DNA of 64,000 nucleotides from Morella rubra. Taxonomy: Eukaryota; Streptophyta; Magnoliopsida; Fagales; Myricaceae. Where the stretch lies: NCBI GenBank assembly GCA_003952965.2, contig CM025853.1, positions 3,127,622 to 3,191,621 on the forward strand, in the 5' to 3' direction. Positions 1 to 12,489 of the stretch are shown here, piece by piece; position 1 is the stretch's first letter; the number at the start of each line of letters is the position of its first letter. The position numbers and the translations under genes are program-made. Below the pieces are notes generated by a model. The model ran no database searches. It saw only the letters and a list, made by a program, of their open reading frames with translations, and was not told where the DNA came from.

Positions 1-1700
1 TTGTGTTTATATTTTCTTCGAGTGTTGGGTGAACAGAAGAAATGCAAAGAAAATGTCTGATTGCTTGTCCTGTGAATCTGATTGCAGCCATAGCGGGATT
101 GAGCGCTCTTTAAGCTGATTATGTTTTTCCGTGACAATCGATTTTTTTCTGAGTTTTGATATATTTGATATCTAATTGTCTTCTATGAGACTTGCTTCTC
201 TTTAAAGATAGTGCTTTCTTACGAAGTTAGAATCATTGGTAACCTCTGTTTGGCTGTGGAGTAAGCTTGGGCAAATTACTATGTAACTTTTCTTTTAAAT
301 TATATGGTACTTTTTTGGGGGTTCTTCAAGAAAGTTATTACCTTAAAAAAACATGCCTTCTGTCTTCTCTTGTGCAGAGGTACTAATTCATACCTCAGCC
401 ATTTGCAATAACATTTTTTATCTGATCATATATCTAATTTGTAGCTGAGATTTGAATCATTTATTTGTTGTTGGCTTATATTTTGAATCCCCTTTTTGTT
501 TGTCAGCCGAGATTAATTATCTTTTCGTTGTTGGCCAAGATTTGATATTTGTCATGTGCTCGTGGTTGATTAGGTAGATGATATGCTTTATTTCGACAAA
601 AGAATTTTGGAAGAATCAGTCTTAGTGGTAGTGAAGGGTTCTGTTTTATGTGGTCTGAAATATTGAAGAATCTATTATTGGCAGATAGATATCAGAAAGG
701 GGAGAAAGAAAAAGAAAACAATGAGGCTTTCAAAGTTTATTTTCTTTGTACTGTTAAGTCTTCCAAATGAAATCTGAGATAGACAATGAAGCGCTGGTAT
801 ATGCTTGTGGTTTCTATGAGATAATCTTTCCACCGTTGTTGTTTACCTAGTATTCTTAAGTAACTCTCCCATGCAGTGTTTTTTGCCTGCTGAGGAAAGT
901 AAAACTTGAACCTTTTTCTGGTCTGATATATGATCTCTTGCCGCTTGTTGGCTTGATGAGATATTGTAAAAACAATATGAGAAGTTGGAACTTGTTAAAA
1001 CTTATAGTAGTGTAGGTACTGACCACTATAAAACTCTATTTCATATCTGAGCAAAATGGAGAGAAAGGAAAGCCATGGACTTCTGAAGCAAAAAAGTCGG
1101 TTGGTGCAGTAGAGCGAGTGGTTTTCTTCTTGGTCCAAACAGTGAACACTACGCAAGATTTTCCCAAAATTTGTTTTCCCTCTTTATGGTTGGTAATTTG
1201 CACACTCCACCTGAAGCCACAATGTTGAACCTTTCGCAAGGTTCATCTGTGCTAGGGTTCATTATAATAATTTAGATAGCTTTTTCTTTAGCCACTTTTT
1301 CAGTGCCAAAAACTGAGAATTGTTCCATTTCGTTGTGTGGTTGCCTGTTTCTACCGCGTTTCCTATTATCATTAGGACATTAAGCTTCTAACTCTTGAGA
1401 ATTGTGTTTTTTTGTTTTCTAAGTCTAATTCTTGAGAATTGAGTTTCCCTAGTTCTTGATTTTACAATATTTCTTGGTTTTCCTCACCTTCTAGTTTTTT
1501 CACCATTTATGTGCCGTTTTGGATTCCACCAGTTATGTACTGTTTTGCATTCCTTATATCTTATTATGGCTCTAGTATGCTTATATAAAAAATCTTGAGA
1601 TAAATTAAAACAATAAAAATACAAAAAAAATATATTATAGTTCGTCAATAACTATTTATTTTTACTCTCTTGTTTACTTTTCTCTGGTTACTATTATAAG
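1..1700. other. Outer left arm, no gene recognised
   Basis: This T-rich, intron-like sequence has no coding region I can support; the longest open frames are about 67 codons and match no family I know. It mirrors 17657-19356, which lies just downstream of TOM7 (TOM7 is on the minus strand). By position it could be 3' flank of a TOM7-side transcript. A TOM7 copy facing the other way would lie just outside the window if the palindrome continues. Confidence 0.5.
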
Positions 1701-1716
1701 TTATCTTTAATTCTTG

Positions 1717-1890
1717 AGATTCGGCCCGTTCCGACCCCATTGTATAAATAAATTTTTTAAAAAACTAATGAGTCAGTAAAAGGCAGCCGTTTATTTTAGC
1801 CTGTTTAGGGCTTTTCTCTCTCTCTCTCTCCCCAAACCCGTTAGGGTTTGGTGCCCCTCTCCTTCATGCTCAGTCTCACAGTAGGGGATT
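1717..1890 (+). promoter_or_regulatory. Promoter-like block with TATA, Y-patch and telo-box
   Basis: A TATA-like TGTATAAATAAA starts at 1741. It is followed by a CT-rich tract (about 1814-1830) and CCCAAACCCGTTAGGGTTTG, an inverted pair of telo-box motifs (AAACCCTA type) common in plant promoters of ribosomal and housekeeping genes. No open gene follows in either orientation, so this is an orphan promoter, a promoter captured in the duplicated arm, or chance. Confidence 0.3.
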
Positions 1891-4062
1891 AATTCTATGC
1901 GTAAAACGATGAAAATCAATAAAAATCAGTTAATCCTTGATGACATAATCCAAGTTTAAAACTTAAAAAATAACTAAATAAAAACATTTTGTTTAAATCT
2001 CTTTAAAAATAGAAAGTATCAAAACTAAACATTCAATTCTAATTATTGAGACAAAAGATAAAGAACGAGTTCGACAATTCAGTAAACAAGTTATTATATA
2101 GGGTGCACTTCATGAGTCACATTTAAAAAGTAAAAAAAAAAAAAAAAAAACAGTAGAAAATTGTAAATCTCAATCCCAAAAATATATAACCCTTGAGTCA
2201 CGTTTATGTCCTGTGATAGGCTTAGGGTTGTGGCTGGACGCCACCAAACTAAGCCATACTATGATATCAATGCTATAACTTTGAATTATGGGTCTTAGGT
2301 TTGAAAACATCGCACATATCATACAATAATCATTCATAAAATATTACATAATTATATAAAAACTTTTAAATCATATTATATACATATGGAATTCTATAAG
2401 AAAATTGTAACATAATGCGCATAAACAACTCCGAGGTTTTCAATAAAATAACCTTGCTTACCTTGATATTAGAACACGTGATTTGACTGATCTGAAGACT
2501 TATCAAATATTGAGTTACTATCTATTTTAAAAAAATTCAAACATATTCCAAAAGTATTGAAATTCAAAATTTTAAAATCTAAAGAGATAAAGATACTTCT
2601 TTAAAATTAAAATAGTTTTTATGAGTGTTGGAATCAGGGGCGAATATAGGGGCAAGGGCAATCACCCCCCCCCCCCCCCCTAATTTTTTTGAAAAAATTC
2701 CCTATATTAAGGGATTTTGGAAAAAATTCCCTCCACATGGTCATCCTCCCCCCAATTTTTTTGAAAAATTTGTTCATATCTACACAAAAGTTATCAATGC
2801 TACACAAAAATATTGAAATTTGAAATTTCAATTGAACTGCTAAAGAAGGCTTTTCTGGGCAAATATGTTATCTTGGAGTTTTGGAAATACAAAAGCTCAG
2901 ACTTCTTTTGAAAGGATGTATTTTGAATTTGAAATTTCCTTTTCAAAGTAAATATTGCCTCTAAGATTTTTAAAGTTGAAATTTCTTTTCAAAACAAATA
3001 TTGTCATATTTTCTTAGACGTTATGGGCATATTTGTTTGCAAAAGTATTCTAAAATATAATGTATTCAACAAAATTTGCAAAATCAAAATCCAAAATCTT
3101 AAAAAATCCTACACAAATACCAATATCTTTTAGGCAAATTTCAACAACTTTTCACACAAATTTCAATATCTTTAAAAAAAAAAATTATAACAAATCTTCT
3201 ATCTTCATACTTTTCTACCCAACTCCAATATTTTTTTTATCAAACAATTACATAAAATTATTCATCTCTACACTTTTTACAAATTTCAATAAAAATTAAA
3301 TATTTTAAAACTTTTCAACAACTTTACACAAAAACCTATAAAACTCAAATCTACATAAATATTAGCAATTCTATAAAAAAATCCCAAAAATCTTATAATT
3401 TTTAATAAAACGAACGTAGTCCAATCATCCAAATCAAAAACTTTTAAACTTTTGAAAAATGGCTCTACCTGACAAGCCCCAAAACTTGAGAAATAAATTA
3501 CTGCAACTTTTAGCATATTTAAAACATAGCTCAGTTATGATAAGATATTTATAGAATCATAGGTTTCGTGTGTTTGATTTTTTATGTATCCAAATTGAAG
3601 TTGCTATAAAACATTATGCCTACTTTTATATATTTATTATAAGTTACTATTCATATATGAAATTATATTTTTTATTTTATTTAAAATAATAAAAAATTAA
3701 TTTGACTTCTTAAAAAATATCTTGGAGCTAGCTGGAATTATTGAAAAAGTAAAGATAGATGATTTGAATAAATTTTTTATATTTTTTATAGTGAAAATGG
3801 ATGATTTGATAAGGGAGAAAGAATATTTTGTAGTTATTTTATTTATATCAAAATTGATGCCTACGCAAACACCACCTTAAATAAAATCAGCATTTCAAAC
3901 CTTAAATACGGAAGAACTTTTTTTTAAATAAAATCAACATTTTAAACTTTAAACACTTTTAAAAAGGATAATTAATTTTTCAAATAAATCAAAATTCAAT
4001 AAAAATAAAAATAAATATTTATACATAACAAATAATAAATTGAGATCAGATTCAATCTTGCA
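1891..4062. other. AT-rich arm segment with TE debris
   Basis: No gene is seen. At 2634 a CAGGGGCG... end followed by a C-rich run resembles a hAT-type terminus, but no opposite end is found. From about 2980 to 3520 the sequence is very AT-rich and repeats phrases like 'acacaaataccaatatc'. The same phrases occur inverted in the MITE at 36715-37468 and again near 58300-58530, so this is a decayed member of a repeat family. Confidence 0.5.
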
Positions 4063-4525
4063 AAAAATTTAGGCCTAATATTCCTAAAGGTCCTTGTGGT
4101 ATGGCCAATTCTCTAACTAGTCCCCATAGAATTTTTTGTCCTGAAATGGTCCCTGAATTAACCCACGAATACTGTTCAAGTTTTTCCGTCTACTCTAGGA
4201 CGGGAAATTCATACGTGGCCCACGGAGGACATATCAGCACCACTGAAAGAGCAACACCTGTCTCTCCCTCTACTGTGCTTCGCGTCAAAACCCACCTGGC
4301 GTCCTCATTTGACACCTGCCACTGTCCATTAAAAACAAAAGCCACTATGTTTTAAAATTGAAATCCACGTTCTTGCCCCTGCCCTAAATCCTTTTTCTCG
4401 CGACACTCTTCACTCGTAGAACCATTCCCAACTTCGGCTTTCATACTGAAAACCCTAAAGGATTGGAAAGACCAGCTACCTATTCATTTTGAATCAACTA
4501 CTATTCGGCTACAATCAGTTTTCAG

Positions 4526-4729
4526 ATGGATTCAAGCTTTTCAGTGTCTAATTCAACTGGAAATGGTAGCAGACTTCATGGCAGTCGGGGAGACGTCAAT
4601 ATTTTGGCGGAACTACCCTTCTGCCACTGCAGTTTAAGTGCTCGGCATCGAACATCCAAAACTGAAGCGAACCCAGGCCGCCAATTTTATGGGTGTGCTC
4701 AGTTTGGCAAAGCCTCGGTTAGTAGTTAG
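4526..4729 (+). pseudogene. GRF zinc-finger protein, first exon only (left arm)
   Basis: The ATG at 4526 opens 67 codons with a Ser/Gly-rich start, then a GRF-type zinc finger: C33 and C35 in FCHCSL, the RTSKTEANPGRQFYGC signature at residues 42-57 (GRQF at 51-54, third Cys at 57) and QFGK. The fourth zinc ligand and the aromatic FxW part normally lie on the next exon and are missing; a GTTAG donor-like site follows. GRF fingers bind nucleic acid in several eukaryotic proteins, and plants have many small GRF genes of unknown role. It sits just inside one TIR and points toward the mudrA remnant. Confidence 0.75.
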
Positions 4730-4867
4730 CAAATGGTCTTTTGTTTTCATCAAGTTTTACTTAATGTTCGACAAATAAGCTTTTGGTTTTGTTCTACTTA
4801 ATGTTCGTCAAATAGTTATACTAAATGTTTGGCAAATAGGTTTTTGGTTTTGTTCATGAAGTTCTAA

Positions 4868-6030
4868 TTAATGTAATGTTGATGTTGATGCGGTTTGGAC
4901 AGTAAACTTAAGGTCAAACCTCCTATTCTTGTGATGAGTGCCACAGTTATGAGTTCTCAAGAAGGTCTTGATTTGGAAAGCCTCCTTACGATTCATGAAT
5001 GATGCTTGCACCAATAACCCACAGTTCTCTCTACACCTTGCTTTCACCCTCAGTTTATCATTTTTGATATACTTGTAGTCAAACCTTTGTTGAACAACAT
5101 ATCTAGCAAGGGCTTGCCTAAATATGGCAACACTTCGAAACTTCATCCCAGTCTCCAAGTGCACCGTTCCACCTTCTAATTCTGCCAAATTGAACTCTCT
5201 ATATTGCCTCAACCTACGCTGGTTGTCACTGTCAGCACCATCTTCTTCACTCATGCTCTCCATCCCTTCACTGTCATCATCAACTGGATCCTCATCAACC
5301 TCATTTTGCCTCCACCACCCGCCCTATACCCAAACCATCTCATAGAATTAGCCCGAGAGGTTGGTCTTTCATAACTAACACCAGAACCTTCTCCACTCCC
5401 AGCTGCATGCTCCTCTTGACAGTTAGAAGTGCCACATTTCTCTCTTCTTAGCAGTTCAGTTTCTTTTGATGTTACCTCATCACTGTCATTCATAGATTCA
5501 GCCACATTTTCTTCAAACAACTCGGGCACCTCATCGTCCGTTGCAGAGAAGTCGCTGAGTTGTTTTAAACCTCCAAACAATATGTTCTCTATGTCATCCT
5601 CAACCTCTTCATGTTCTCCCTCAACCACAGGTTCTCCCTCAACCACGGGTTCTCCCTCAACTTCAGCCCTTGTTTCTCCCTCAACCCCTGGCAGTGAAAG
5701 TACCTCTTCAAGGACATTTGCATCCTCAACCTTATGTTCAACATAGATATATAGCTCCTTCAAATTTGCAGCCTCCACCCTTTTAATTATACGGACAACA
5801 TCAGTATCACTTTCAAGAGAGTTTATCCCATGCTCAAAACTTTCATAGCCGAATTTGCACCATATCCTAGCAACGTTGTTGTATCCAAATTCATCCCTTA
5901 AAAGCTTATAGAGGTGGGTCACATAAATGAAGTCTTGATCAATGCCTCCCATGTCAGTGACCTCACCATTTATGTAATCTCTAAGTACAAAGCTTAGTCT
6001 GCCCTTATGATGTAAGATTATATTCAACAT
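4868..6030 (-). pseudogene. mudrA-like transposase, N-terminal remnant (left arm)
   Basis: This is the mirror of 13327-14489 with the same domains, the same frame change (frames 5251-6030 and 4868-5263) and the same premature end. The two copies differ by a few substitutions in the PB1 part (RVEAANLKEL here, KVKAANLKKL on the right). Since both arms share the disabling changes, the element was already defective when the arms were formed or separated. Confidence 0.85.
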
Positions 6031-7185
6031 CTGTATGCATGTATTTAAAAACCACGTCAATATATTGGGGTAAATTATGGCAATTACAATGCACGTAAGA
6101 AATGGTCAATACACATTTTAAAATTGGTATCTATAGTTGATGTCCTTTTCAATTAATAACTAGTTATCATGTAGGTCATTGTCTTATTAGGCAAGAGTGT
6201 TGGTTTAGGGACCACTTCATTCTGAACTTTCTCACAAACAAAAGACATCTACCCCATTGACCAAAGCAAAGCAGGTGACAATTAGAATTTCAACTACCCA
6301 AAACCAATGACAAAAAATTATTATATGCAACCATGTGCTTTCCACCTCAAAAGAACAGACAAACAAAACAGAATAGACAAAAACATGTCCTTTAAAAGCT
6401 GCGATTGAGACCCACCATTTTTAACCCATTACAATTAGTATTTCAACTACCCAAAACCAACGAGACAACAATTTATTACGCAACCGTGTGCTTTCCAACT
6501 CAAAAGAGCAGACAACCGAAAAAAAAAATGTCCTTTAAAAGCTGGGAAGTTGACCTCACCATTTTAACCCATTACATTTAAACGTCTTGGGGTATAAATT
6601 GGTAACAGATCTCACGGAAACGAACCACTATTTCGTGAAATGAAAAGAATTTCAGTGAAGTGGCTTACCGTCGCAAATGCATAGCATCCCAGTGCAGAAG
6701 CCAAACGCAGATTGAGAAGACTGAGCCAAACGTGAGCGTGCAAAACCACAAGCCTGAGTGCTCTGCTTTGCACAATCTCTCAACCTCCGACTTCTCGACG
6801 TTCTCGCTCACTCTAGGGTTTTCAAATGAAAATATTGAGAAATTTCAGTGAAGTGAAGTGAGCAACGTCGAGGGGGCAAAGGGATTTAAGGTAGGGGCAA
6901 GGGAGGGTGGATTTCAATTTTAAAACATGGCTTTTGTTTTTAATGGACAGTGGCAGGTGTCAAATGAGGACGCCAGGTGGGTTTTGACGTGGAGCACAGT
7001 GGAGGGAGAGATAGGTGTTGCTCTTTCAATGGTGCTGATATGTCCTTCGTTGGCCACGTATAAATTTCCCGTTTTGGAGTGGATGGAAAAACTTGAACAG
7101 TATTCATGGATTAATTTAGGGACCATTTCAGATTAGAGAATTGGCCATATCACAGGAACGTTGGGAATATTAGGCCAAAAATTTA

Positions 7186-9680
7186 TTTAACCACGTTACC
7201 TAACGGTAAAGGTGGATCATCCATAAACTTACCGTTTACCAAAAAAAAAAAAAAAAAAAAAAAAAACAAAAAACAAAAAAAGGATGAATCATCCATATTC
7301 GGCGGGTGGGGTATCATCGGTACCCGTCTCTTCTGTTCCTCTCTATCTCTCTCTCTCTGCGTCTGTCTTGCTCTCATCGAGGCAGAGTAACCTGCAAACA
7401 ATATTATCATCAACTCTACGCAACACTGATCAGACGGCCTGGCACTGCGCATTCCTGTTCTTTGACGGTTCTGATTCACTGATCCTGATCTCCGTAACCT
7501 CTGTCTCCCTCTTCCTCCGTGTCTCTGTTCTCTAATGCACTTTATTTTTTTATTTTTTTTCTGAGCATGTTTGGTCATGCACTTGTTTTTTTCTAGGGTT
7601 TACGTTTTGGGTTGGTAGATCAGTGTTTCTTCTATCTATTCTGTTTTGTCTACTTCGTCTTCTTTTCTGTGTAACTAGACATTTGTGATTCATTGTACTT
7701 GTATGTCATGTGTCCCTGTTTGTGCACGTGTATGTATGTTTGGTTTTATTTCGGGCATTTTGATCTGGGAGAGCGAGCTGTGTGCTTTTGGAAATTTGGT
7801 TGCTCTGTTTGATACTCTGGAAATTTGATTGCAAGCAAAAGAAAATGCGGTTTGATGAGAAAGCAGAGGGAGAGAAAGTAAGTAGTAACCTATGTTTGTT
7901 TTCTCATCTGGTATGTGTAAGTGCGATTTCTGATTTAATTTCCACTCTTTTTTTTTTTTTCCTTTTGGGTTTCTTTCACTATGGTTCTCATAATTTTGTT
8001 TCTTCTCCCATGATTTATACAGGCTGTCTTATTGTTTGTTTGTACCTGTAAATTTTGTATCTTTCTAGCGTGATTCACTTGTAACTAAGATCTTTTAAAA
8101 TCTTATTTTCTTTGTTTGCAATTTGTAACGAAATATTGATTCTTGATGTTGCTGTCTCTCATTTGCAGCACTTAAATATAAGATAATAGCTGCTTTATCA
8201 TGTAGTGTACTGCCTGGTTGAAAGGGACGAGGTCAGAGTCACTGGATTTATTTGAAGAGATAAATTTGATAGGCGTTATCAGTCACTACAGGTTGGTTTA
8301 AATTTTTTCTGTGAATGACTTGTATTGGTGATTCTTGCTGCCCTTCAGCTTATGGGGTTGTAATGTGCGTGTGTTTATGTTAGCTTGTGTTCTTTAACCA
8401 AAACATCTACATACATCCAGGTTTCAGAATCATGATACAACGTGCCACCCATCATAATTGAGCTTCACATAATCAAACAAACTCAAACTTCAAAAAAATT
8501 TGGCCTCCAAAGCTTGTTCCAATCTCTAAAATGTCGAATGAAGGTCTGAATGAGCTACCAAGATCAGAGATCTTGTAGAACATAATGAGTTATAAATATG
8601 ATAACCACAGGACCGAAAATCCGAATTCAATTAAGATTGTGGGTTTCAACGACAAGAGTGATACTTAGAATGTATAATTACAAAGTAAGCGAATCATTTC
8701 ATCCTTCAATCAGTAGTGGATCTGACTTATTGCTGACATGGTGGTCTGTGTATCACAGCCCCTCCAACATTCTTTGGACATGCATATGATCCTTTCGTGA
8801 AAATTTCCTCAATTACATCTTCAATATTGATTACTTCTGCCACCAATTCTCTGATACCTTTTGGACATGCCATGCATGTTCTGGATCCGTGTGTGTGGGT
8901 TTATGCACCTATTATGTGGGAACAGATTGTAGTGATTTTGTCACTGATATCTCCCAGGATCTGCTAGATGTTATCTAAGATACACTCGTTGCATCACCGT
9001 TTAGTCATGCTGCGTGTATAGGATGAATATTCCTATCTAATTCAGCTAGTATAGTGTTGGTATTGCGTACATGGTATTCCATGTCCTCCTACATTGTTCC
9101 TGCTTCACAGGGGTGTGGTAGATAGACCAAATCAGGTAAGTATCACGAAACTTTGTTTTTGCAAATCATAGTGAAGAATGAGTATGTTTTATGTAATTTG
9201 ATCATCTAGTTTCTTTAGTTTAAGGTGGCTTTTGTCGAGTAGATATGACTTCTTGCTGTCACGTCTGATAGTGTTGAGATGGCTTTAGGATGGATCTATT
9301 GAATGTGTTTTCAAGTACGTCTTTAATGCTTACTGAGATATTGATGTTCTGTTGCATTCCATAAGTATTTTTGTTCATAATTCATGACCGAGTTACCATC
9401 GATAACATATCATAAACATTTGTTAAGTATTCTTGTTCTTATTTCTTTCTCTATGTCTGATTCTAATGTGGACTTTTCACTGACGTTTGGAACTCTGTTA
9501 TTGAAAAATCTTGTGGTTCATGTGTTGTTTTGATGTCATGACTATTGAGCACTGTCATTTGCCCTTCTGGAAATTCCTGCAAAATAAGAGACCTGTGGTT
9601 CTACTAGGTAGCCTCATATCTTAACAGCTTTTGAAATTCTTAGATTTTATGTATGCTTGAACAGTTTTGGGGTCTCTTCA
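7186..9680 (+). other. Inner left arm: possible spliced non-coding transcription unit
   Basis: No protein is recognised. The stretch 7310-7535 is a pyrimidine-rich, 5'-UTR-like block preceded by an A-tract. Plausible splice sites follow on the plus strand: donor AAA|GTAAGTAG near 7880, acceptor TTTGCAG at 8168, donor ACAG|GTTGG at 8291, acceptor ATCACAG at 8759, and a strong donor CAG|GTAAGTAT at 9135. An RNA made this way would head for the palindrome centre. This is inference only; the open frames here are short and unlike known families. Confidence 0.3.
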
Positions 9681-9699
9681 GATGAAGAGACCCCAAAAC
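9664..9699. other. Palindrome centre (2-bp spacer)
   Basis: The left arm ends ...GGGGTCTCTTCA at 9680 and the right arm begins TGAAGAGACCCC at 9683, leaving only GA between them. Any transcript crossing this point could fold into a perfect stem with essentially no loop. There is no TE terminus or target duplication at the centre. Confidence 0.95.
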
Positions 9700-12172
9700 C
9701 TGTCAAGCATACATAAAATCTAAGAATTTCAAAAGCTGTTAAGATATGAGGCTACCTAGTAGAACCACAGGTCTCTTATTTTGCAGGAATTTCCAGAAGG
9801 GCAAATGACAGTGCTCAATAGTCATGACATCAAAACAACACATGAACCACAAGATTTTTCAATAACAGAGTTCCAAACGTCAGTGAAAAGTCCACATTAG
9901 AATCAGACATAGAGAAAGAAATAAGAACAAGAATACTTAACAAATGTTTATGATATGTTATCGATGGTAACTCGGTCATGAATTATGAACAAAAATACTT
10001 ATGGAATGCAACAGAACATCAATATCTCAGTAAGCATTAAAGACGTACTTGAAAACACATTCAATAGATCCATCCTAAAGCCATCTCAACACTATCAGAC
10101 GTGACAGCAAGAAGTCATATCTACTCGACAAAAGCCACCTTAAACTAAAGAAACTAGATGATCAAATTACATAAAACATACTCATTCTTCACTATGATTT
10201 GCAAAAACAAAGTTTCGTGATACTTACCTGATTTGGTCTATCTACCACACCCCTGTGAAGCAGGAACAATGTAGGAGGACATGGAATACCATGTACGCAA
10301 TACCAACACTATACTAGCTGAATTAGATAGGAATATTCATCCTATACACGCAGCATGACTAAACGGTGATGCAACGAGTGTATCTTAGATAACATCTAGC
10401 AGATCCTGGGAGATATCAGTGACAAAATCACTACAATCTGTTCCCACATAATAGGTGCATAAACCCACACACACGGATCCAGAACATGCATGGCATGTCC
10501 AAAAGGTATCAGAGAATTGGTGGCAGAAGTAATCAATATTGAAGATGTAATTGAGGAAATTTTCACGAAAGGATCATATGCATGTCCAAAGAATGTTGGA
10601 GGGGCTGTGATACACAGACCACCATGTCAGCAATAAGTCAGATCCACTACTGATTGAAGGATGAAATGATTCGCTTACTTTGTAATTATACATTCTAAGT
10701 ATCACTCTTGTCGTTGAAACCCACAATCTTAATTGAATTCGGATTTTCGGTCCTGTGGTTATCATATTTATAACTCATTATGTTCTACAAGATCTCTGAT
10801 CTTGGTAGCTCATTCAGACCTTCATTCGACATTTTAGAGATTGGAACAAGCTTTGGAGGCCAAATTTTTTTGAAGTTTGAGTTTGTTTGATTATGTGAAG
10901 CTCAATTATGATGGGTGGCACGTTGTATCATGATTCTGAAACCTGGATGTATGTAGATGTTTTGGTTAAAGAACACAAGCTAACATAAACACACGCACAT
11001 TACAACCCCATAAGCTGAAGGGCAGCAAGAATCACCAATACAAGTCATTCACAGAAAAAATTTAAACCAACCTGTAGTGACTGATAACGCCTATCAAATT
11101 TATCTCTTCAAATAAATCCAGTGACTCTGACCTCGTCCCTTTCAACCAGGCAGTACACTACATGATAAAGCAGCTATTATCTTATATTTAAGTGCTGCAA
11201 ATGAGAGACAGCAACATCAAGAATCAATATTTCGTTACAAATTGCAAACAAAGAAAATAAGATTTTAAAAGATCTTAGTTACAAGTGAATCACGCTAGAA
11301 AGATACAAAATTTACAGGTACAAACAAACAATAAGACAGCCTGTATAAATCATGGGAGAAGAAACAAAATTATGAGAACCATAGTGAAAGAAACCCAAAA
11401 GGAAAAAACAAAAAAAGAGTGGAAATTAAATCAGAAATCGCACTTACACATACCAGATGAGAAAACAAACATAGGTTACTACTTACTTTCTCTCCCTCTG
11501 CTTTCTCATCAAACCGCATTTTCTTTTGCTTGCAATCAAATTTCCAGAGTATCAAACAGAGCAACCAAATTTCCAAAAGCACACAGCTCGCTCTCCCAGA
11601 TCAAAATGCCCGAAATAAAACCAAACATACATACACGTGCACAAACAGGGACACATGACATACAAGTACAATGAATCACAAATGTCTAGTTACACAGAAA
11701 AGAAGACGAAGTAGACAAAACAGAATAGATAGAAGAAACACTGATCTACCAACCCAAAACGTAAACCCTAGAAAAAACAAGTGCATGACCAAACATGCTC
11801 AGAAAAAAAATAAAAAAATAAAGTGATTAGAGAACAGAGACACGGAGGAAGAGGGAGACAGAGGTTACGGAGATCAGGATCAGTGAATCAGAACCGTCAA
11901 AGAACAGGAATGCGCAGTGCCAGGCCGTCTGATCAGTGTTGCGTAGAGTTGATGATAATATTGTTTGCAGGTTACTCTGCCTCGATGAGAGCAAGACAGA
12001 CGCAGAGAGAGAGAGATAGAGAGGAACAGAAGAGACGGGTACCGATGATACCCCACCCGCCGAATATGGATGATTCATCCTTTTTTGTTTTTTTTTTTTT
12101 TTTTTTTTTTTTTTTTGGGTAAACGGTAAGTTTATGGATGATCCACCTTTACCGTTAGGTAACGTGGTTAAA
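9683..12172 (-). other. Inner right arm, mirror of the possible transcription unit
   Basis: This is the inverted copy of 7186-9680 with the same splice-like sites on the minus strand. One difference is the T-run at 7949-7961, which is interrupted by a G when the right-arm counterpart (about 11403-11415) is read on the minus strand. Transcription from both arms would converge at 9681. Confidence 0.3.
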
Positions 12173-12489
12173 TAAATTTTTGGCCTAATATTCCCAACGT
12201 TCCTGTGATATGGCCAATTCTCTAATCTGAAATGGTCCCTAAATTAATCCATGAATACTGTTCAAGTTTTTCCATCCACTCCAAAACGGGAAATTTATAC
12301 GTGGCCAACGAAGGACATATCAGCACCATTGAAAGAGCAACACCTATCTCTCTCTCCACTGTGCTCTCAGTCAAAACCCACCTAGTGTCCTCATTTGACA
12401 CCTACCACTGTCCATTAAAAACAAAAGCCACTATGTTTTAAAATTGAAATCCACGTCCTTGCCCCTACCTTAAATCCCTTTGCCCCCTC

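Larger units (their letters stand above)
4072..7176. mobile_element. Non-autonomous MULE, left arm copy
   Basis: This 3.1-kb element has ~320-bp terminal inverted repeats (about 4072-4393 and 6875-7176), both starting GGCCTAATATTCC. A perfect 9-bp target duplication AAAAATTTA lies at 4063-4071 and 7177-7185, the Mutator hallmark. Inside are a mudrA-like N-terminal region on the minus strand (4868-6030) and the first exon of a GRF zinc-finger gene on the plus strand (4526-4729), transcribed toward each other. The transposase catalytic core is missing, so the element cannot move by itself. It has been inverted-duplicated with the arm rather than inserted twice. Confidence 0.93.
1..9680. repeat. 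Left arm of a giant near-perfect palindrome
   Basis: This arm is the reverse complement of 9683-19356. Matching landmarks, left to right: 1 with 19356, 1036 with 18321, 4101 with 15256, 5251 with 14106, 8598 with 10765. Coordinate sums are 19363 near the centre and 19357 in the outer part. The arms differ by substitutions and homopolymer indels (for example a C16 tract at 2675-2690 against G14 at 16678-16691), so one arm is not a plain copy of the other. The arm runs off the window start, so its outer limit is unseen. It may be a true inverted duplication, or two haplotypes joined head to head in assembly. Confidence 0.97.

Noticed and set aside
2675..2690. C16/G14 homopolymer as a functional G-quadruplex
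   Set aside because: It lies at a TE-like end, varies in length between arms and has no regulatory context; a slippage-prone homopolymer is the simpler view.
5429..5746. 105-codon Ser-rich plus-strand frame (and its mirror 13611-13928)
   Set aside because: It is the antisense shadow of the acidic VVEGEP repeat region of the mudrA remnant.
8598..8789. 63-codon frame in the inner arm
   Set aside because: It is identical in both arms only because the arms are; no family resemblance, and splice-like sites interrupt it.
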